Source: an uncultured Lentisphaeria bacterium | Lineage (GTDB): Bacteria; Verrucomicrobiota; Lentisphaeria; Victivallales; Victivallaceae | Assembly: GCA_949298665.1 (NCBI GenBank) | Contig: CASFXO010000162.1 | Location: forward strand, 1-8,868 | Reading direction: 5' to 3' | Length of the DNA: 8,868 bases | Shown here: in pieces, positions 7,354 through 8,868 of the stretch | Layout of the letters: every line of letters begins with the position of its first letter | Numbering within the stretch: position 1 is the first letter of the stretch | Translations under genes and position numbers: made by a program | Notes under the pieces: model-generated | What the model saw: only the letters and a program-made list of their open reading frames with translations | Told to the model about the DNA's origin: nothing | Databases searched by the model: none

Positions 7354-8330
7354 GGTTGCTGCTCCATTTCCGGGTACAGCAGTCGGGCCAGATGCCGGAA
7401 CGCCTCCGGATATTCCGGCCCGGGCATATAAAGATAATGCTGAATGGGCAGGAAGTGGACACGATGGTTTTTGGCGGCATCCAGCTCCTTCCAGGCGGAT
7501 TGTTCGGCGAAATCCCGCTGGAATTTTTTCCGCAACCCTTCAGCGTTTCCCATGGGTATGATGAAAATCACGTCGGGATTGTCCAGCAGCAGCTGCTCAT
7601 AACTGAATTAGCCGCGCAGCGGCCCCTCGGAGGCGGTGTAAATATTGTGTGCGCCCAGCATTTCCGCCATGGTTCCGGTGTTGGTACGGCTGGATTCAAG
7701 GGCGAAACCCATCGAGGAGGCGAAGAGAATGGCGCAGCTGGGGCCCCGGCGATGTCGGACTTTCGCACAGATCGCCTCCACCTCCTCGGTTACTTTCCGG
7801 GCGGCGGGTACGGCGTCGATCGTCCGGCCGTTGAGCCGGCAGAAGAAGTCCAGCAACTGGTGAAAATCGCGATAATTGTTGTAATTGACGCACACGGCCT
7901 CCACACCGGTCCGGCGCAGCATCTCGGCGGTGGCGCGGTGTTTTTCCAGCTTGGCGATGAGCAGCACCAGATCGGGTTCCAGCGCCAGAACCCGTTCCAG
8001 GTTCGGCGCGGTGGCGGACCCGACGGGCGGCAGATCGCGCATGGACGAGGGGAGGGCGTTTTTCTCCGCCAGATCAGGCACGCCCACGGCCCGGCCTCCG
8101 GCAAGATCCCACACTTTGGCCAGCGAACCGTAGGCGATGATCACCCGCCTGGGAAACTTGCTGACGGGGATTTCCATGCCGTCCGGCTGGCGGTAGAGGA
8201 CGCGACCGGCATGTTCCCGAACGACTTCGGCTGCCGGAAGCGGCAATGCCAGCAAGGTGCAGGCGGCAAGGATGATTTTTCGGAAAAGCGGCAGAATCTG
8301 CCCGGCCCGGGACGATGAACGCAGACGCAT
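7350..8330 (-). pseudogene. btuF: Cobalamin-binding periplasmic protein (BtuF-like), interrupted by an in-frame TAA
   Basis: One continuous frame of 326 codons, broken by a single TAA at codon 241 (7610-7608). The start is ATG 8330, five bases after AGAGGT. Residues 1-34 are a signal peptide (MRLRSSSRAGQILPLFRK, then a hydrophobic stretch ending LPLPAAE). The N-lobe shows family features: RRVIIAYGSLAKVWDLAGGR, AVGVPDL, NLERVLALEPDLVLLI. The C-lobe resumes right after the stop with FSYEQLLLDNPDVIFIIP and ends EYPEAFRHLARLLYPE, typical of class III binding proteins (FecB/BtuF). Nothing is missing or shifted, and total length is normal. If the stop is real, the 240-aa product lacks most of the C-lobe and would not fold as a binding protein. 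Alternatives are a base-call error or readthrough. The gene comes first in the importer operon, downstream of the riboswitch. Confidence 0.85.
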
Positions 8331-8357
8331 GATACCTCTTTTGTGTTGCTCGCACAA
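8331..8357 (-). promoter_or_regulatory. Riboswitch expression-platform hairpin next to the btuF ribosome site
   Basis: On the minus strand TTGTG (8357-8353) pairs with CACAA (8345-8341) around a seven-base loop CGAGCAA. The ribosome site AGAGGT follows within a few bases. No U-tract follows the hairpin, so control is more likely at translation than by termination. In Gram-negative cobalamin riboswitches a similar downstream hairpin contacts the aptamer and hides the ribosome site; applying that here is inference. Confidence 0.45.
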
Positions 8358-8374
8358 GTCGAAGGTTGTTTTTT

Positions 8375-8466
8375 CGGAGCAATGGGATCTGGCTGGAGGG
8401 GGAAAGCCCTCACACAGTTGCGGAACAGCTCCCGAATCTCACGGGATTCACCATTACGGAACTCCG
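8375..8466 (-). promoter_or_regulatory. Cobalamin riboswitch aptamer
   Basis: Read on the minus strand, the conserved cobalamin core is present: TCCCG-TGAGATT-CGGGA (8446-8430, five-pair stem), then GCTGTTCCGCAACTGT (8429-8414, family consensus CtGcCCCGCAACTGT). A hairpin GAGGG-CTTTCC-CCCTC (8411-8396) follows, then GCCAGATC (8393-8386) at the place of the B12 box GCCACTG. Closing helices are visible: CGGAG (8466-8462) with CTCCG (8379-8375), and AATGG (8455-8451) with CCATT (8385-8381). Ligand-bound aptamers of this family lower expression of B12 uptake and synthesis genes. The first gene starts 45 bases downstream, so the switch should control btuF and, through it, the operon. The 5' part is shorter than in classic examples and the B12 box deviates, so the subclass is uncertain. 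Confidence 0.86.
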
Positions 8467-8479
8467 ACGACGTTCAGAT

Positions 8480-8508
8480 AATGTATCTCCGGATTGTCCG
8501 TGAAACAA
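8480..8508 (-). promoter_or_regulatory. Candidate promoter of the riboswitch-btuFCD transcript
   Basis: On the minus strand TTGTTT (8508-8503) and TACATT (8485-8480) are 17 bases apart. Each is a partial match to the sigma-70 boxes (3 of 6 and 4 of 6). A start near 8473 would fall just before the first closing helix of the aptamer at 8466, which is what makes the site credible. Confidence 0.4.
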
Positions 8509-8674
8509 GCGGGGAATGCCGGTTTTTTCATTTTTTCCGCGACAGTTTGAAGAATTTGTAAAAGGAGGCGGCAGCGCCTTCAGCAGCGGGATATTCGTTG
8601 CGATTGGGCAAGAGCGGCATGGCCCGCAGTTGTATTGTCTTTAAAAAAAAGTAATTTATTAATTAATTTTTGCG
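8509..8674. other. Divergent intergenic region without a convincing gene
   Basis: No supported gene is seen on either strand. A five-pair hairpin AGGCG-GCAG-CGCCT lies at 8566-8579. From 8641 the base composition changes sharply to nearly pure A/T, with an A8 run (8643-8650) and ATTAATTAAT (8659-8668). This AT-rich block lies directly upstream of the plus-strand -35 box and is placed like an UP element for RNA polymerase alpha subunits. Confidence 0.5.
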
Positions 8675-8703
8675 TTGACATTTTACAACATTTGTTGTAC
8701 TAT
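8675..8703 (+). promoter_or_regulatory. Strong sigma-70-type promoter
   Basis: A perfect TTGACA (8675-8680) is followed by a 17-base spacer and TACTAT (8698-8703, 4 of 6 to TATAAT), with an AT-rich block upstream. A start near 8710 would give a leader of about 80 to 115 bases before the candidate starts. It points away from the btu operon, toward the gene leaving the window on the right. Confidence 0.75.
8684..8699. promoter_or_regulatory. Palindromic operator inside the promoter spacer
   Basis: TACAACATTTGTTGTA is a perfect inverted repeat (7-base arms, 2-base centre) that fills the spacer and enters the -10 box. A dimeric repressor bound here would block RNA polymerase. The TACA..TGTA ends recall BlaI/CopY-type sites and the ACAA..TTGT part some GntR-type sites; the family cannot be decided from the site alone. 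Confidence 0.6.
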
Positions 8704-8710
8704 ATGGGGC

Positions 8711-8736
8711 ATCATGATATGATATTTATATAAATA
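8711..8736. repeat. Two adjoining AT-rich inverted repeats in the leader
   Basis: ATCAT-GAT-ATGAT (8711-8723) is followed by the 14-base perfect palindrome TATTTATATAAATA (8723-8736). They lie at about +1 to +27 of the predicted transcript. They could be extra regulator sites, but such palindromes arise easily in AT-rich DNA. Confidence 0.3.
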
Positions 8737-8752
8737 CATGAATTTTTACTGT

Positions 8753-8776
8753 GGCGAAAAATGTTTTCATATCGCC
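8753..8776 (+). promoter_or_regulatory. Leader hairpin before a ribosome site
   Basis: GGCGA (8753-8757) pairs with TCGCC (8772-8776). Within the enclosed bases, ATG/CAT or GAAAA/TTTTC can also pair. It ends three bases before the GAGGA ribosome site at 8779-8783 and could affect access to it. Confidence 0.35.
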
Positions 8777-8790
8777 CGTGAGGATTTTTC

Positions 8791-8823
8791 ATGGTTGCCG
8801 TCCGTATGCGCGAATGGGAGTGA
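8791..8823 (+). CDS. Possible 10-residue leader peptide
   Basis: ATG 8791 sits seven bases after GAGGA; the arrangement GAGGATTTTTC-ATG is almost the same as that of the minus-strand gene starting at 4375. The peptide is MVAVRMREWE and stops at TGA 8821-8823. That stop overlaps a GTG (8820-8822) that opens the next frame, and a GGGAG (8816-8820) within the peptide's last codons serves GTG 8826. It may be a coupled leader. A base error breaking the true start of the next gene would look the same. Confidence 0.35.
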   Translation: MVAVRMREWE

Positions 8824-8825
8824 CT

Positions 8826-8868
8826 GTGTCGAAGGTTATTGACGGCGGCAAAAGAGCCGATCATCAAG
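8826..8868 (+). CDS. Start of a plus-strand gene, cut by the window edge
   Basis: An open frame runs to the edge. GTG 8826 lies five bases after GGGAG and gives (M)SKVIDGGKRADHQ. ATG 8814 and GTG 8820 are in the same frame but lack a well-spaced ribosome site. Only 14 codons are visible, so the product cannot be named. The promoter with its palindrome upstream suggests a regulated, perhaps autoregulated gene. Confidence 0.4.
   Translation, partial: MSKVIDGGKRADHQ

Noticed and set aside
7608..7610. Recoding of the internal stop as selenocysteine or pyrrolysine
   Set aside because: Those use UGA and UAG, while this is UAA. UAA also ends the 756-aa gene at 1425-1427, so a reassigned UAA is not supported.
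8259..8270. Lipobox LAAC in the BtuF-like signal region
   Set aside because: The hydrophobic stretch before the Cys is only about four residues after Arg-Lys and continues well past it, which fits an ordinary signal peptide better.
8560..8579. Hairpin AGGCG-GCAG-CGCCT with a nearby T4 run as a terminator, and AAAGGAGG as a ribosome site
   Set aside because: No gene ends just before it on either strand, the T run is short and offset, and no start codon with a lasting frame follows the AAAGGAGG.
1..8868. CRISPR arrays, insertion sequences, tRNA or rRNA genes
   Set aside because: I saw no regularly spaced direct repeats, transposase frames with terminal repeats, tRNA-like cloverleaf or rRNA-like stretches on reading through both strands.

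Overview
The window looks like chromosome from a moderately GC-rich Gram-negative bacterium. It encodes several Sec-exported proteins, a CsgG-type envelope protein, an ECF sigma factor and a periplasmic-binding-protein ABC importer. Shine-Dalgarno sites (GGAG, GAGGA, AGAGG) precede nearly every start. A PVC-type lineage such as Lentisphaerota is a guess from gene style only; no phylogenetic marker is present.

Minus-strand block A (5479 down to 1, running off the left edge) is a tightly packed operon. Its order is ECF sigma factor, single-pass membrane protein in the anti-sigma position, 227-aa exported protein, 756-aa exported protein with a propeller-like middle, CsgG-family exported protein, and a partial exported Sel1/TPR-like protein. 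Several junctions are ATGA or longer overlaps and the other gaps are 14-22 bases, so one transcript is likely. I infer a sigma/anti-sigma switch controlling, or sensing through, a set of envelope proteins of unrecognised function.

Minus-strand block B (8330 down to 5559) is a FecCD-type importer in the order binding protein, permease, ATPase, with overlapping genes. A cobalamin riboswitch lies directly upstream (about 8466-8375), so the most likely substrate is vitamin B12 or another corrinoid (btuF-btuC-btuD). The binding-protein gene is interrupted by one in-frame TAA at 7610-7608. The reading frame on both sides is intact and family-like, so this is a recent nonsense mutation, a base-call error, or readthrough.

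The right end (about 8510-8868) is a divergent intergenic region. It contains an AT-rich stretch, a near-consensus plus-strand promoter (TTGACA, 17 bases, TACTAT) with a perfect 16-base palindrome filling its spacer, further palindromes in the leader, and a possible 10-codon leader peptide. That peptide's stop overlaps the frame of a plus-strand gene that runs off the window.
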